Source: Ischnura elegans
Lineage: Eukaryota; Arthropoda; Insecta; Odonata; Coenagrionidae
Reading direction: 5' to 3'
Assembly: GCF_921293095.1 (NCBI RefSeq)
Contig: NC_060246.1
Coordinates: forward strand, 139,190,198-139,254,197
DNA length: 64,000 bases
Part shown: one piece after another, positions 1 to 10,426 of the stretch
How the letters are laid out: the number at the start of each line of letters is the position of its first letter
Numbering within the stretch: the stretch's first letter is position 1
Program-made: the position numbers and the translations under genes
The notes under the pieces: model-generated
Told to the model about the DNA's origin: nothing
Databases searched by the model: none
What the model saw: only the letters and a program-made list of their open reading frames with translations

Positions 1-775
1 AGTGGTTAACAATATTTGATTTTGAAAAAAATGGCATATCAGGCCCTGATATAAGTTCGCAACTTTCCCTCACAGAGCAAATTTATAGGGAACTCGTATT
101 ATTAACCTGAGATCGAGAAGGTTTTTTCACCATCTAAATGACGTTTTTTTGACGTCTTTTTGACCTCTTTTGAAGACGTCTTATTCGACATTTTCTAGAC
201 CATTTCAAAACCAAACATAGACCACGTTAATGATGAAGTAAATAAATTTGGAATTAACGAGTAATCTTCATGAAAATGGATTCCAGAATGTCCTAGAACT
301 GCTAAGCGAAGCATTTAAAAAACTTTTTCTCACAATTTTTACTGGTCATTTTTTTTTCTTTTCAATACCTAAGTAAAACCACTGTAGCGGCAGTGGTCAA
401 CAATATCTGATTTTGAAAAAAATAAGATCGGGACCCTGATATAAGCTGGCAAATTTCCCGCGAAGGGAAAATTTATAGGGAATATGCATTATTAATATGA
501 GATCGAGAGGATTTTCTCACCATCTAAATGACGTTTTTTTGACGTCTTTTCGACCTCTTTTGAAGACGTCTTATTCGACGTTTTCCAGACCACTTCAAAA
601 CCAAACATAGACCACATTAATGATGAAGTAAATAAATTTGGAATTAACGAGTAATCTTCATGAAAATGGATTCCAGAATGTACTAGAACTGCTAAGCGAC
701 GCATTTAAAAACTTTTGCTCATCATTTTTGCTGGTCATTTTTTTTCTTTTCAAAACCAAAGTAAAACCATTGACC
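1..775. repeat. Two tandem copies of a ~391-bp repeat
   Basis: The segment starting at base 1 recurs at 392 with about 85-90% identity. Both copies contain the same order of landmarks: a TTTGAAAAAA run, a CCCTGATATAAG block, a stretch rich in GACGTC/GACGTTTTT motifs at roughly 10-bp spacing, and a CTTTTCAA tail. The first copy may begin outside the window. No coding potential is supported. It could be a satellite or the subterminal part of a DNA transposon. Confidence 0.75.
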
Positions 776-782
776 ATATCAT

Positions 783-817
783 GACCTATAAGACGTCTTC
801 TAGACGTCTTATAGGTC
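783..817. repeat. Perfect palindrome, 16-bp arms
   Basis: The arms GACCTATAAGACGTCT and AGACGTCTTATAGGTC are exact reverse complements separated by 3 bases. The GACGTC core is the same motif that is repeated through the upstream 391-bp units, so the palindrome is probably the terminus of that repeat family. Confidence 0.85.
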
Positions 818-834
818 TTGGTGTTCTCCCTGGG

Positions 835-1030
835 ATGGCCCTAAATAGATCTGCGTATTTAAGAATTTTACCTCGTTTGTATTTGTAATGAAATCATGTC
901 AAGAAAAAATAATAATAAGGTTTTGATTCTGCATCACCCCTTTTATGTACATGGCCCTAAATAGATCAGCATATTTAAGAATTTTATCTCGATTGTATTC
1001 GTAATGAACTCATATCAGGAAAAACTAATC
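835..1030. repeat. Direct repeat, two ~80-bp copies
   Basis: ATGGCCCTAAATAGATC begins at 835 and again at 951. The similarity continues for about 80 bases in each copy (TATTTAAGAATTTTA, then a TGTATT-GTAATGAA block). No gene is visible here. From 1031 to about 1620 I see no supported feature. Confidence 0.7.
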
Positions 1031-1619
1031 CCTTCCTTTACTAATTTCCTCCTCCGTTCTTAATTTATTATTTTGTACTTATTAAATTTCAATTGTTCAT
1101 ATTCAGGTGCTTTTACACGAGTTGGATATGTGAATCCAAAATTGGTTACTGCTGTTGAGGTTGATGATGAGTACAGCAAAAATACAAATGATGATGCCTC
1201 TAGTAAGGCATAATTGCTATCTTTTAGTCCTTCCATGTTAATGGAATTTTTCACTCACACTTGGAATCTCAATTCCTTTTAAGAATTCAGTCGATGGATT
1301 GGAAAGATAGAGACAAGAACGAAATCTCCTTCATTCACACATTCACGCAGAAGTTTAAAATATGAAAACACGAAAGTTGCTGCCCTTGTTTCATGAGGTG
1401 GTGTCATCATCAGATTTATATTTAATTAACTCATTCAGGGAGAGCCTTTGCTTGATGGAAGGAATTTACCTCAAGAATGAAAACAATGATAAACCATGCC
1501 CAAAGCCAAGGAATGGCTGATTGTGAGGTGCGGTGTCCCATTAAGCATGAGCCCACGACAGCATAACTTACCTGAGAAAAAAGGATAAAGCCGCCAAATT
1601 TTAGTTGCAAATAGCTCTA

Positions 1620-1960
1620 GAGGTAGGCAACCGTTAAGTGAATGGAAAAAAATATCTCTTTCTACCTTGGGGCAGATATGGATATCAATCATAATTTAGT
1701 GATTTTGGAATGTCACTTATATTTCCAGATAATACTGCTAGTAGAAAAACTGACTGAAGTTCAACTCCAGCTAGCATTTCAAGAAAAATGGGAGAATATA
1801 ATAGATAATGATCTCATTGCTATATCAGTGCAAGATAACTGGCAAAACATCATGAATGGACTTCAGAAGGTCACGAAAGAAGTATTACATAAATTACGAA
1901 GTGAGGAAAGCTAGAGCAATGTGGATGAAGAATATCTGGAAATCTATGCATATAAAATTA
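1620..1960 (+). pseudogene. LINE endonuclease/linker relic
   Basis: The reading frame 1642-1914 starts with a GADMDINHNLVI segment. This resembles the end of the AP-like endonuclease domain of non-LTR retrotransposons (GAD-x-x-SDHNLV). It is followed by a linker (FQEKWENI, NWQNIMNGLQK) like the endonuclease-RT spacer of the LINEs found elsewhere in this window. No RT domain follows, so this is a short decayed fragment. Clade cannot be assigned. Confidence 0.55.
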
Positions 1961-2448
1961 AGTCCTAAATCATGTTAACTATACCATTTATTACTCCGGA
2001 AAGGCTGTACAGATTTTAATGATACATATTTGGTTTTTTGGATTTCTCTCAACCCTGAATAGTAGAATAACTATTGAAATTTAGTGAAAGTTCATAGAAA
2101 AATTAATCTTGACCTTAGGGGCATTTTTTTAGGACTTTGTAATACATATTTCAACAGCTGTCAAGTTGGTCAAAACTTGAATGATTTTTTTAATTTTTAC
2201 CTATTTAATGACTTCATAAAAATATTAACAACTTTTCAATAGATTGAGAATGCAACTTAGTAAATTGTAGCTAAACCTTGCACAAGTTAACACGTCACTA
2301 CAAAGCAAAGCAAGTGTTTTTAAACAAATCTCCAAGCAATTGTTGACTGTCGGTAATATGTAGCCATGTTCCTGTCGACGAATTGAGCGAATTGATTTAA
2401 TTTCCTAGGAATTTTTGCAATTTCGTTTCATCGTAAGATGAGATCATC

Positions 2449-2740
2449 AACAAAGTGTTCCTAAACATGATTGATAACCACAAAAATCACAAATGGTTTA
2501 GTGAGAGAGCAAATTTGGCAGCTAAGAACGAAGATGTGGATGACTTAAACTTTGTAATTTGGAATCAAATCGTTGGTACTCTGAATTCATTCATATATAT
2601 TGACTATATAACAAACAAAAATGAAGTCACTATCTATCCATCAGAATTCATTAACTGCTTGGATTTCCCTAGTTAACCACCAAAAAATTTACAGATGAAG
2701 GTTGGCTTGGTGCAATGCAATGGAACCCATTCGGTCATAA
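2449..2740 (+). pseudogene. Helitron helicase C-terminal relic
   Basis: The frame 2455-2676 reads NHKNHKWFSERANLAAKNED and later VTIYPSEFINCLDFPS, a stop, then PPKNLQMKVG in the same frame. This order (WLSERAILAxKN, then NYPTEFLNSL, then PPHxLxLKVG) is the hallmark of the C-terminal Pif1-like helicase of animal Helitrons. One in-frame stop at about 2674 and the missing upstream helicase motifs show that it is dead. No Helitron 3' hairpin/CTRR end was identified. Confidence 0.6.
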
Positions 2741-2974
2741 AAAAGACTGATGATCAGTGTGATTCATGCAACTATACTCAGAGGAAAATTCCAAGATGAG
2801 GTAGTTCTCATTTCGAGGATTCCCATGATCCCAACCAATATGTTCTTTGAGTTTAAATGAATTCAGTTTCCAATTTTTGTTGCATTCACGATGAGAAGTA
2901 GCTAATCAAAAGGACAACGGTTGAGTGTTTGTGATCTAAATTTAGAAAACCCATGCTTTCCTCATGGTCAATTA

Positions 2975-3265
2975 CATCCCAAGCAGAGCCAAAGTGCATT
3001 TTATGTGCTTTTAATGTGCATTCATTACTGCATTAAATGCACATAGAAAATGCACATTTAAAGCGCATTTCAGTCCCCACCTTAAATGCACATTATATGT
3101 GCATTGTAAATGCACATTTTTGTCTGCGCATTTTAGGTACATTAAATGCACATTGTGAATGCACATTTTTGTCTGTGCATTTTAGGTACATTGAATGTGC
3201 ATTGTGAATGCACTTTTTTTCCTACCCATTTTAGGTATATTGAATGTGCATTGTTAATGCACTCA
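2975..3265. repeat. Left subterminal array of TGCATT/AATGCAC motifs
   Basis: After the CATCCCAAGCAG end, the motifs TGTGCATT and AATGCACATT recur about every 10-20 bases. The last part forms a ~48-52-bp higher-order unit (GCATTTTAGGTACATT, then GAATGCAC) starting near 3127, 3175 and 3227. The same motif in inverse orientation occupies 10305-10426. It is interpreted as the left end of the En/Spm-like element. Confidence 0.7.
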
Positions 3266-3409
3266 TTCCACTTCATTGGGATAGGTAAGTAGTGAATTTT
3301 AAGTTTTTAAGCATTTTAGAAGAGTCATATGATCAACATTAGAGCCCTGATCACTCGAATGTCGATATCTGGACACTCAGGGGAAAATCGACAAGCGTGG
3401 CACATTTTT

Positions 3410-3490
3410 TCCTCACATCTGAACGAATTTTTGGGGGGGCTCGGGCCCCCTCACGCCCCATGGAGTTGGCGCCACTGGAAAGCAGTACCA
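3410..3490 (-). mobile_element. hAT-type MITE end fragment
   Basis: The segment ends in TTGGCGCCACTGG, whose reverse complement begins CCAGTGGCGCCAA. It is preceded by a poly-G/CGGGCCCCC block. This resembles the CAGTGGCGGAxC termini of the hAT MITE at 13665-13840. Only one end is recognisable and no target-site duplication was found. Confidence 0.35.
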
Positions 3491-3495
3491 CCAAT

Positions 3496-5030
3496 AAATT
3501 GTTTTTTAGAGAAGAATCAAATAAAAAAATGTGCTATGAGAAGTACACCAAATATATTTCGAAAGAGATACATAGCTAACATCATAGTAAGATAATAGTA
3601 AGTAATTGTCCATAATTTATTTAAGGGTTGCAATAAACGCTGTAAAATATTATGAACAATACAAAACTATATATAATACAAAAAAACCAATATAATTGCG
3701 GTGCTGCAAGCGTGCAAGTTTGATGTGATCGTGGGTAACAAGTGCGACAGTATTCTGGAACTCTTTTCCTCCGGAATGGCTATTGGTCCGACATTCGTCC
3801 GAGACGTGAGGGAAACCGGCAAAACCCCACGTAGACCGCCGTGCATATGAAGCTGATGTTGTTGTTGGTCGATGAAGTGCTCGCGGTGATGTCTTTCGCT
3901 TTTATCCTGGTGTCCTTGCATTGCTGGTGTATCCGGTCTTGTGGTGATGCTTTGTTTGCAGTGATGGAATGTCAGAAATTGGAATTAATATACATTATAT
4001 TACATTTTATAAGCACAAGTCATATTGAAGCCAACAAGCTTTGGTCACTGATGTTATATTTACATATTATGAAGTAGAGCAAACTTGCAGTCGTCATGTG
4101 GAATTTTCATCGTCATAGTTAAGAATTATTTACATAGCGCCCGTCATCAAAATAAATTACAGACTCAAGCATAAAAGTGCAGGATATTTACATATGAGGG
4201 ATGAGTTTTTAAACTGTTTTAAGCAACATAATTTAGTGTGATTTTAATATTTAAATTTGCTTCAAGGGCAGAAAGATTTGCATAGTGGTATATTAATTTA
4301 ATTTTGATTTTATTTAAATTTAAGTAAACGTTTATAGAAGGTAGGCATTACGATTCCACTTTATCATAGAGAGGGTAAAAGGACAATTCTAAGGAAATAT
4401 AGCTGATTAAACTAAAGTGATTTTACTGATAATACTAAAATGGGAATTGAAGTGATGAGATGGGTATTTTAATTGAGGTAAAAGTTATTTCAGCGAAGAA
4501 AAGCTAAGAACAAATGATTTAATACATGATTGTAAAGTTATAAACACAGGTCAAGGATTTTAAGCAATTTAAAAATTTACAAACAAAGTTTTACCATATT
4601 GATTTAATGATTGTCTATTGAAATTAATTTTTTCATTCCCATTTTTATGAATTTACTTAATTTTTAGTGTAATGAAATTAGATCAAGGCTACGTTAAATT
4701 CAGATCGGTGCCGGAAGGGCTGGATTTGAGAAGGCTAGTTTTAAGAATTAGGAATTAGATAAGGTTTCTATGCTCATCCGTCTGCCTTCTCGATGGCTGC
4801 CAGCTGTTGGTTCCAGGAATATACTGTCTTAACGTAGTATCCCAGAACGTCACGAGCTGCGTTGTCCAGGATCCCTGCTACTGTTTGTCCTCTCCTTCGG
4901 GTGTAGATGGGCCAACAGCAGGCTGAGGAGTCATAGCAGGTCGTCTTTGGTCACCAGGGACTCGGCAGCTGGACCTGGAGAGGGAAGCACAGGACAAGGT
5001 ATTAACGGCACTGTGTCAGCCACCCACTTG
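3496..5030. other. Non-coding interior of the En/Spm-like element
   Basis: AT-rich sequence without a supportable gene. Short reading frames at 3.7-4.1 kb show no recognisable motif. The part 4690-5030 is less AT-rich and leads directly into the Penelope-type palindrome. It may be part of that insertion. Confidence 0.4.
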
Positions 5031-5185
5031 CCTCAAAGCCTCGGGGTATATATGTATACAGAATTCTGTGGGTGAGGGCAGTTCAGCATCTCCTAATTGG
5101 CTAATACAACTGGGGACTAAAGCCAATCAGGAGATACTGAACTGCCCTCATCCACAGAATTCTATACATATACCCCGAGGCTTTG
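5031..5185. repeat. Long imperfect palindrome (Penelope-type terminal repeat)
   Basis: The arms at about 5031-5101 and 5113-5185 are inverted copies (TCAAAGCCTCGGGGTATA on the left, TATACCCCGAGGCTTTGA on the right). They include GAATTCTGTGG/CCACAGAATTC and GGGCAGTTCAGCATCTCC/GGAGATACTGAACTGCCC. The palindrome immediately precedes a hammerhead-like motif. This pairing resembles the long terminal parts of Penelope-like retroelements. It could fold into a hairpin of about 70 bp. Confidence 0.65.
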
Positions 5186-5204
5186 AGGATTTGGAATTGG
5201 ATTC

Positions 5205-5252
5205 CTGAATCCCTGATGATGCTGGGCGAGTTGTCCGTCGAAACGTTGGAAG
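5205..5252 (+). ncRNA. Hammerhead-ribozyme-like motif
   Basis: CTGATGA at 5213-5219 and GAAAC at 5240-5244 match the two invariant core segments of a hammerhead ribozyme. Between them, GGGC (5224-5227) can pair with GTCC (5233-5236) around a GAGTT loop, giving a short helix II. Hammerhead motifs are known from Penelope-like elements, and the adjacent palindrome fits that context. The base pair directly next to the core is not ideal, and helices I and III were not established. Activity is therefore uncertain. Confidence 0.4.
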
Positions 5253-5297
5253 GAGAAATGGAGGACCCGAGCCGGTGCGAAACCCATCAACCTATCT

Positions 5298-8200
5298 CTA
5301 TTCTTGACCCAAATCATCATCTGAGCCAATGTTTCCAGTGTCTCCGAAGGCTCGTTTTTTGCTTGAGGGGAGGTTATTACGTAGCCAGGAGCTCACTGCC
5401 TTGGCTATGGCTTTTGAGCCGGAGCCTGGGTACTTAAAAAGTACTGCATCTGTAATGAAAGAAAATACATAATAATTTAAAGAAAGTGATCATGTCTATA
5501 GGCATAATCTGTGTTAAAGAAAAAATACACACCAGTCAGAACAGAAGCAGTTTTCGTGCTGCAAAGGCCTTTCTTCTGTTCTGTTCCCCTCCAGTTCAAC
5601 TTCACCTTCAACTGCCTTGAAATTATGTATCGGCAAATATTCCTACTCATCTCCTCGTAACCCTTAGGGCTATAACATTTCAAAGAAATGTATTTTGTCT
5701 GCAGTTTAAAAAAATAGTTTCAGTTTACCTTGTGTATAACTTCAAATTACATTTTGTTCATTAACCATTATTAGACTGACTACGTACCACAAAATCAAAG
5801 TTTTCTTTCTTCCCCAGAAAAAACTCAAACTTTTCGAAGGCCTCATGATCTGTGAGAGGCATCGCAGAGGGCCACCCTTGGGGCTTTGTAAAATTCTCTG
5901 CGGATGACTCACTTCCTACATGAGCACATATATTTTCTAGTATGGCACTATGTGCTCTTAATGTTGTCTTTATCTCCTCCTGATTTTTCAATATTTTCTG
6001 AAGGCATCTTTTCATTCCTTCAAACCAAGATAAATACCAAAAGTTAACAAGAAGGAAAATTGAGTATTGAATTTGATAACAATGGGTGCAGATTTGTAGC
6101 TACTCACCTTCTGATGCCCCTGAGGACTGCATTGTGCTCTCTTGGTGCACATTCTCCAAGCTTCTGCCAGATGGTGGTTCTAAAAAAAGGAAAACAAATT
6201 ACACTGTAAGACTAGAAAAAATGGTATTAAAGTAATAAAATTTCTAAATCGTAAAAATTACCTATGCATTTACGACTTTCCCTAGATGGCTTTGTCGAGG
6301 GATGATGCTGGTGACCTCTACAAGATGGTCCAGGTGATGTAAGCTCATCACTGCCCGTTTCTCCATCTGCTAAACAATCATTTGAAATTTTCATTTCACT
6401 AACATTTTTGAGCTATTGATGGAAAAGTACTTGTAGCACGACATAGAAATCCTAGTTCAATAAGTTTTACGAGTAGACCATTATAATCAAAATGATTCAT
6501 ACTTTGCCTCTGACTATTCGTGCTTTTAGGAACTGGTACACGAACAGGAATTTCAGGAGGAGAAGGTATTCCCTGATTCTCAGGTGCTTTTTTCATAAAT
6601 TCCATCCTCACGTCTCCATTTTCTTTGGTAGTTTTAGGAGGGAATGCCATCTCCTTATCTTCTTCACTCTCCGTTGATGTAGGAGAATCAGGGCTAAACC
6701 GTGTTGGCTTCCTCCTCTTCCTTATAAGTGCTGCCTCATTCTCCGCAGCAGACTCAAAATTGTCAGTATCGCAGGCTTTTGACAATTTTAGCCTAGCTTT
6801 CGGATACGAATCTGCAAGAAAAGGTTGAATAAGTACACACAGAAGAAACCTGAGAGATTGAAACACATGAGAAATTACTTAGAAATTACCGTAGGTGCCT
6901 CTCACTTCTACATCATAAGTAGGCCATGACACGTCCGCTGGCCCTCTTAGCATACTCTCCCTGAAATCATGTGGCCAGTGGCATTTTTCATGATTTGGGA
7001 GAAGCCACCTTTCCGGCACAACCGCAGTCTCCCTCATGGGTTTTACTTTTGCTGTTCGGTCAGCATCATCGAACCAAAGTAAAAAGTCAATCACGCAAAA
7101 TTTTCCCTGGAAGAGATAGGACTGATTAAAATGCATTTACAGCCTAATAAAATTCGCTATAAATACTGCCACGTACGAAAAAAAATTCACTCTCACTCTA
7201 AAATAAGCCGTTTTTGAGTGAAATACACACATACAGGTTAAGGGGACACTTTCTTTCCATTAGTCACCTGAAAATTATAACGATGCTAAAATACGGAAGT
7301 TATCTCATCTAGAAGGAATGAAGTAGAGGGAAAGCCACATGTTCTTCTCCATAGGGCATTAGAATTGCTTTATATAGTATGTCACTCAGTTCATACACTT
7401 TGGTTTCATGTGAGAGATTCGATACTTTATATATTCCTAGTTTCCCAGATGAAATAGGATACACATATATATTTATATAAGTCTGAAAATGATTGGAACT
7501 CCTGAGCAACAATCCTGATACCAGTTAAGAGACCACCATTGCAAGTTACGATATTTCTAATTAATCCATAACGCCCACTATTCAAATAAACACAGTTGTC
7601 AGGATGACGATCTTTTAGAATATAATGTACATCTTCATATGAGTGAAACTGGCCTGTCACATCCATTCCATCAGGTACTGGACCTTCTTCATGTTCACCA
7701 ACAACTCCTCGTCTCCTACGATCGTTACTTTTATTTCCAAATATTTGCTTCTCACATAGCCTTTTAAATATTTGCTGGAGTGGCAGATGAGAGGACCGCA
7801 CAAGTTTTTTAATGTGCCCTAACTTACTCTCAAAAGGGTATGCACTAAATCTTGCGAGAGGCCCATGATTTTTCACATCACCACATAGATGAAGCAGACT
7901 GTGAATATTGTATGACAAGAATTTGCTCCCTAAAATTTTTGCACTGTACGACACAAATAGTTTTAAAAATTCGTCTGCATCATCTACCAAGGATGAGATC
8001 AATTTCTCATTGCTCACAATAAAAATTCCAGAATGTAGTAGCAAGAAACATTTAAAGACATTGGCCTTCAACACACTGCTCAGAACAACTGGGCCTACAT
8101 ACAACAGAAACTGCCGACATTCACTTGCTTTCCATTTTGAAAAATAGTGCAGTGACCTTACTTTTCTAGTGAATTCACAAGGAAGAAACGGTGATACTTC

Positions 8201-9775
8201 CTCAATGTTGGCATCCAAAGTGCGCCTGTTGGCAGCTGACAGTCTGGCCACAACGTTACCTTCAAACAGAATATATTTCAAAAATCTCCTCAGAGTTCCA
8301 AGGTCCACTAAATGCATGGGATCAAGAGGTATATCAGAAATGAAATTGGTACCAATGTCTTTCAGAGGACTGTCTCCCTTATGATGAGAGAAGTCTTCTC
8401 CATTCAGGAAAGAATTGTTGGTCCTTAATGGGCCAACTACACTACTGTATATTGTGAAATGCCCTACACTTTCGCCCTCCTGCTCACACCTTTCACATCC
8501 ATGAATAGAATTATGCCCCACAATACACTTGATATATGCTCGTGCGGGTGCATCACATATATATCTGAATTTTAATTGACACTGTCTTCCAAATGCAAAG
8601 GCATTATCATTCTTCAGGTCTCTTACCTCTTTCAGAAATTCAGAGAGATACTCCGTTAAAGGCTTAGGCTTACCTTCCCCATAAAATATTCCTAAAGGAA
8701 ATGGCTCTCTAATACCAAGTTGATTACACCTGGCTAATATTGGCCAGCATTCAGTGGAAGCACTTTTGTAAATGGGAAATCCGTCAAAGCTAATATCAAA
8801 TAAAACTGTCGCGTCTTCCAATTCCCGGACCTTACTAAATTTCTTGATCCCATTTATTAGCCCCAAATGCGCATAGCTGCCATTATCAAGCTTTTTGACG
8901 GGGACTTTGCGCTTCTTAGTCAAACGTAATGATTCGGCGGTTTTCGGTAGGTGAGGGTGAAGAGGCTTCAGAATTTTTAGTAAGGCAGAGGTTGCCTCCA
9001 AAGTTATCCCGTAATCCACACTCCACTGGGCTAACTGAGTGCGAAGAGATAATTCTCTTCTTTCGCCACAATTCTCTTCAGTTTGGTACACTGGATCTGA
9101 AGAACCATGACCTCCAAAAATCGAATCTTCATCCGACTCGGGGACACTTGGAGTAGCGCTAGGGGAGCTACAACCCTCGAAATCACTTTGGAGGGGACTG
9201 CAATTTTCCCCCTCCATGAACTGATTGGCATTCCCGTCCGACTCCAAATCGCTACGCTCTACTCTCCCAACATTTTCACATTGTTCACCAATTATTTCAT
9301 ATCCCATTCCAGTGTTTTCACTCTCTCCATCAAGATTTCTAAAAAAAGTATCAATCTGTCTCTTAGCTAATCTACTCGCGCGCTTTTTAATAGACCGCTG
9401 CAAAGGCATGAACTTTTTGGAAGCCATGCTCGCCGAAATTCACGTCAACAGTTCACGATATTCACTCTCTCACGTTTCTGTAAACTTGAGCACTTTTCTT
9501 CGTTAAAAATTTCGCGGGTACTCGTCGATGAATAAAAACTTTTGGGCTATGTCGCCGCGTCAATTCTTAAGATTCACAAGTCACAAGATGTGGTCACAAC
9601 GTTTCCCGACCGAAGGTGGTCAACGCTGGTCGCTTTCTCAAGGGACTCTGAATAGAAAACTCAACATGACGAGTACCCGCGAAAGTTTTAACGTAGAAAT
9701 TCTACACATACATTATAATTGTATTATATTTATATAAATTAATAGAAAGATATATTTTAATTTACTTACTTCCAT
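5298..9775 (-). CDS. DUF4806-type accessory protein of En/Spm-like element (8 exons)
   Basis: Eight exons (9775-9770, 7106-6890, 6811-6503, 6366-6262, 6179-6108, 6017-5788, 5698-5533, 5449-5298) join in consistent phase into an intact 418-residue protein. Exon 1 holds only ATG GAA before a GTAAGT donor. Exon 2 carries VVPERWLLPNHEKCHWP and SWPTYDVEVRGTY, the N-terminal pattern of DUF4806-containing proteins. Exon 3 is acidic/serine-rich linker. The C-terminal exons carry LTDHEAFEKFEFFL, then NWRGTEQKKGL, then a WL-containing end, matching the DUF4806 block by recall. The transposase ORF lies wholly inside intron 1, so alternative splicing from one promoter is the simple model. This copy has no stop or frameshift. 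Its role may be DNA binding/regulation by analogy with TnpA; that is inference. Exon 3's donor could alternatively lie a few codons downstream. The last ~20 residues may have been altered by the neighbouring Penelope-type insertion. Confidence 0.75.
7309..9427 (-). CDS. En/Spm-like (tnp2-type) transposase, one frameshift
   Basis: The frame from ATG at 9427 runs 666 codons to 7427. In order it shows an acidic N-terminus, LFDISFDGFPIYKSAS, a CIVGHNSIHGCERCEQEG zinc-binding-like segment, DPMHLVDLGTLRRFL, and HSLLHLCGDVKNHGPLARFS leading into YPFESKLG. These are the recurrent motifs of animal and plant En/Spm (CMC superfamily) transposases. The probable acidic residues are in the FDG, DLG and FESK motifs. 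The expected C-terminus (GKLGIYKVSNLS to HVAFPLLHSF) continues in another frame ending at 7309. A single frameshift therefore sits near 7455-7475, in an AT-repeat run. This may be a real mutation or an assembly error. The whole ORF lies within intron 1 of the DUF4806 gene on the same strand. Confidence 0.8.
9506..9688. repeat. Short inverted repeat upstream of the transposase ORF
   Basis: TTCGCGGGTACTCGTC near 9511 is repeated in inverse at about 9667-9688, GACGAGTACCCGCGAA, with one mismatch over 22 bases and ~140 bp between the arms. It lies between the shared first exon and the transposase start. It could be a small MITE or a hairpin in the leader of the transposase transcript. Confidence 0.55.
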
Positions 9776-10100
9776 TCTTCGAGATTCCGTTGTCTTCAGT
9801 AACTGACGAACACGAACGACTAATGAAAAAGCCGAACCGCCGAACTGAGAAGAACGCAACACCACTTAAACAGCGGGCCGAAGATGAAAGATCTATGGCC
9901 CTATGCGGCCCGATGGGCCGAAGCAGGCCGAACGCCGAAGTCTCCGTCACCATCTGGTTGCCATATGATGATGCCAGGCCCGAGGTCGTGCTATATGGCC
10001 GCCGCTTAAGCGTTCCCGCGAATATTAAAATCTCACTACCCAGCCTAAGTTGCACTTCACTTTCACCGGAGTTGTCACGTAACAACACGTACCTTTAAAT
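9776..10100 (-). promoter_or_regulatory. Probable 5' leader/promoter of the En/Spm-like genes
   Basis: GC-richer sequence directly upstream of the ATGGAA exon and before the right terminal repeats. Its position fits a common promoter and 5' UTR for both element genes. I see no clear TATA or initiator, so the call rests on position and base composition only. Confidence 0.3.
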
Positions 10101-10304
10101 AATTAAAAGCTTGTCATGGAAATAGTCGAATATCCCAAGAGAATAAACATATATATGTCGCCCTAATATGAGTAAAAAATTCTGCGTATTCGCCGAAATA
10201 TTGATGAGACCGGAAAAGAAAAACCACAGCAGACAATTTTGCTCTCATAAATCTTGGATTATGTCGTATCTAAAGTCATTTCTACTGTTCCGGATGTATC
10301 TACG

Positions 10305-10426
10305 ACCTGCATAGAAAGTGCATTGCGAATGCGCATTACCAATGCGGTATTTATGCGGATTAGCGACCAATGCGGTCGTACGCGCATTTAATGCACATAT
10401 AATGCGCTTGGGCGCTGCTTGGGATG
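10305..10426. repeat. Right subterminal array, inverse of 2975-3265
   Basis: TGCATT/AATGCGC motifs are dense here (AGTGCATTGCGAATGCGCAT near 10317). The segment ends in GGGCGCTGCTTGGGATG, the inverse of the left end CATCCCAAGCAG. It is interpreted as the promoter-proximal end of the En/Spm-like element. Confidence 0.65.

Larger units (their letters stand above)
2975..10426 (-). mobile_element. Putative En/Spm-like (CACTA) transposon, ~7.45 kb
   Basis: The proposed limits are an inverted pair of ends. CATCCCAAGCAG at 2975 matches the reverse complement of the sequence ending at 10426, and similarity extends about 45 bp inward. Both ends continue into arrays of TGCATT/AATGCAC motifs. Between them lie the only two genes of the segment, both on the - strand: a tnp2-like transposase (7309-9427) and a spliced DUF4806-type protein (5298-9775). 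Termini rich in short subterminal repeats are usual for En/Spm elements. No clear target-site duplication is visible (TTA on the left, CGG on the right). The internal region also carries younger insertions, including Penelope-type sequence at 5.0-5.3 kb. The boundaries are inference. Confidence 0.55.

Noticed and set aside
3329-4077. Several short frames between 3.3 and 4.1 kb
   Set aside because: They overlap one another on both strands, show no domain motif and lie in the non-coding part of the En/Spm-like element.
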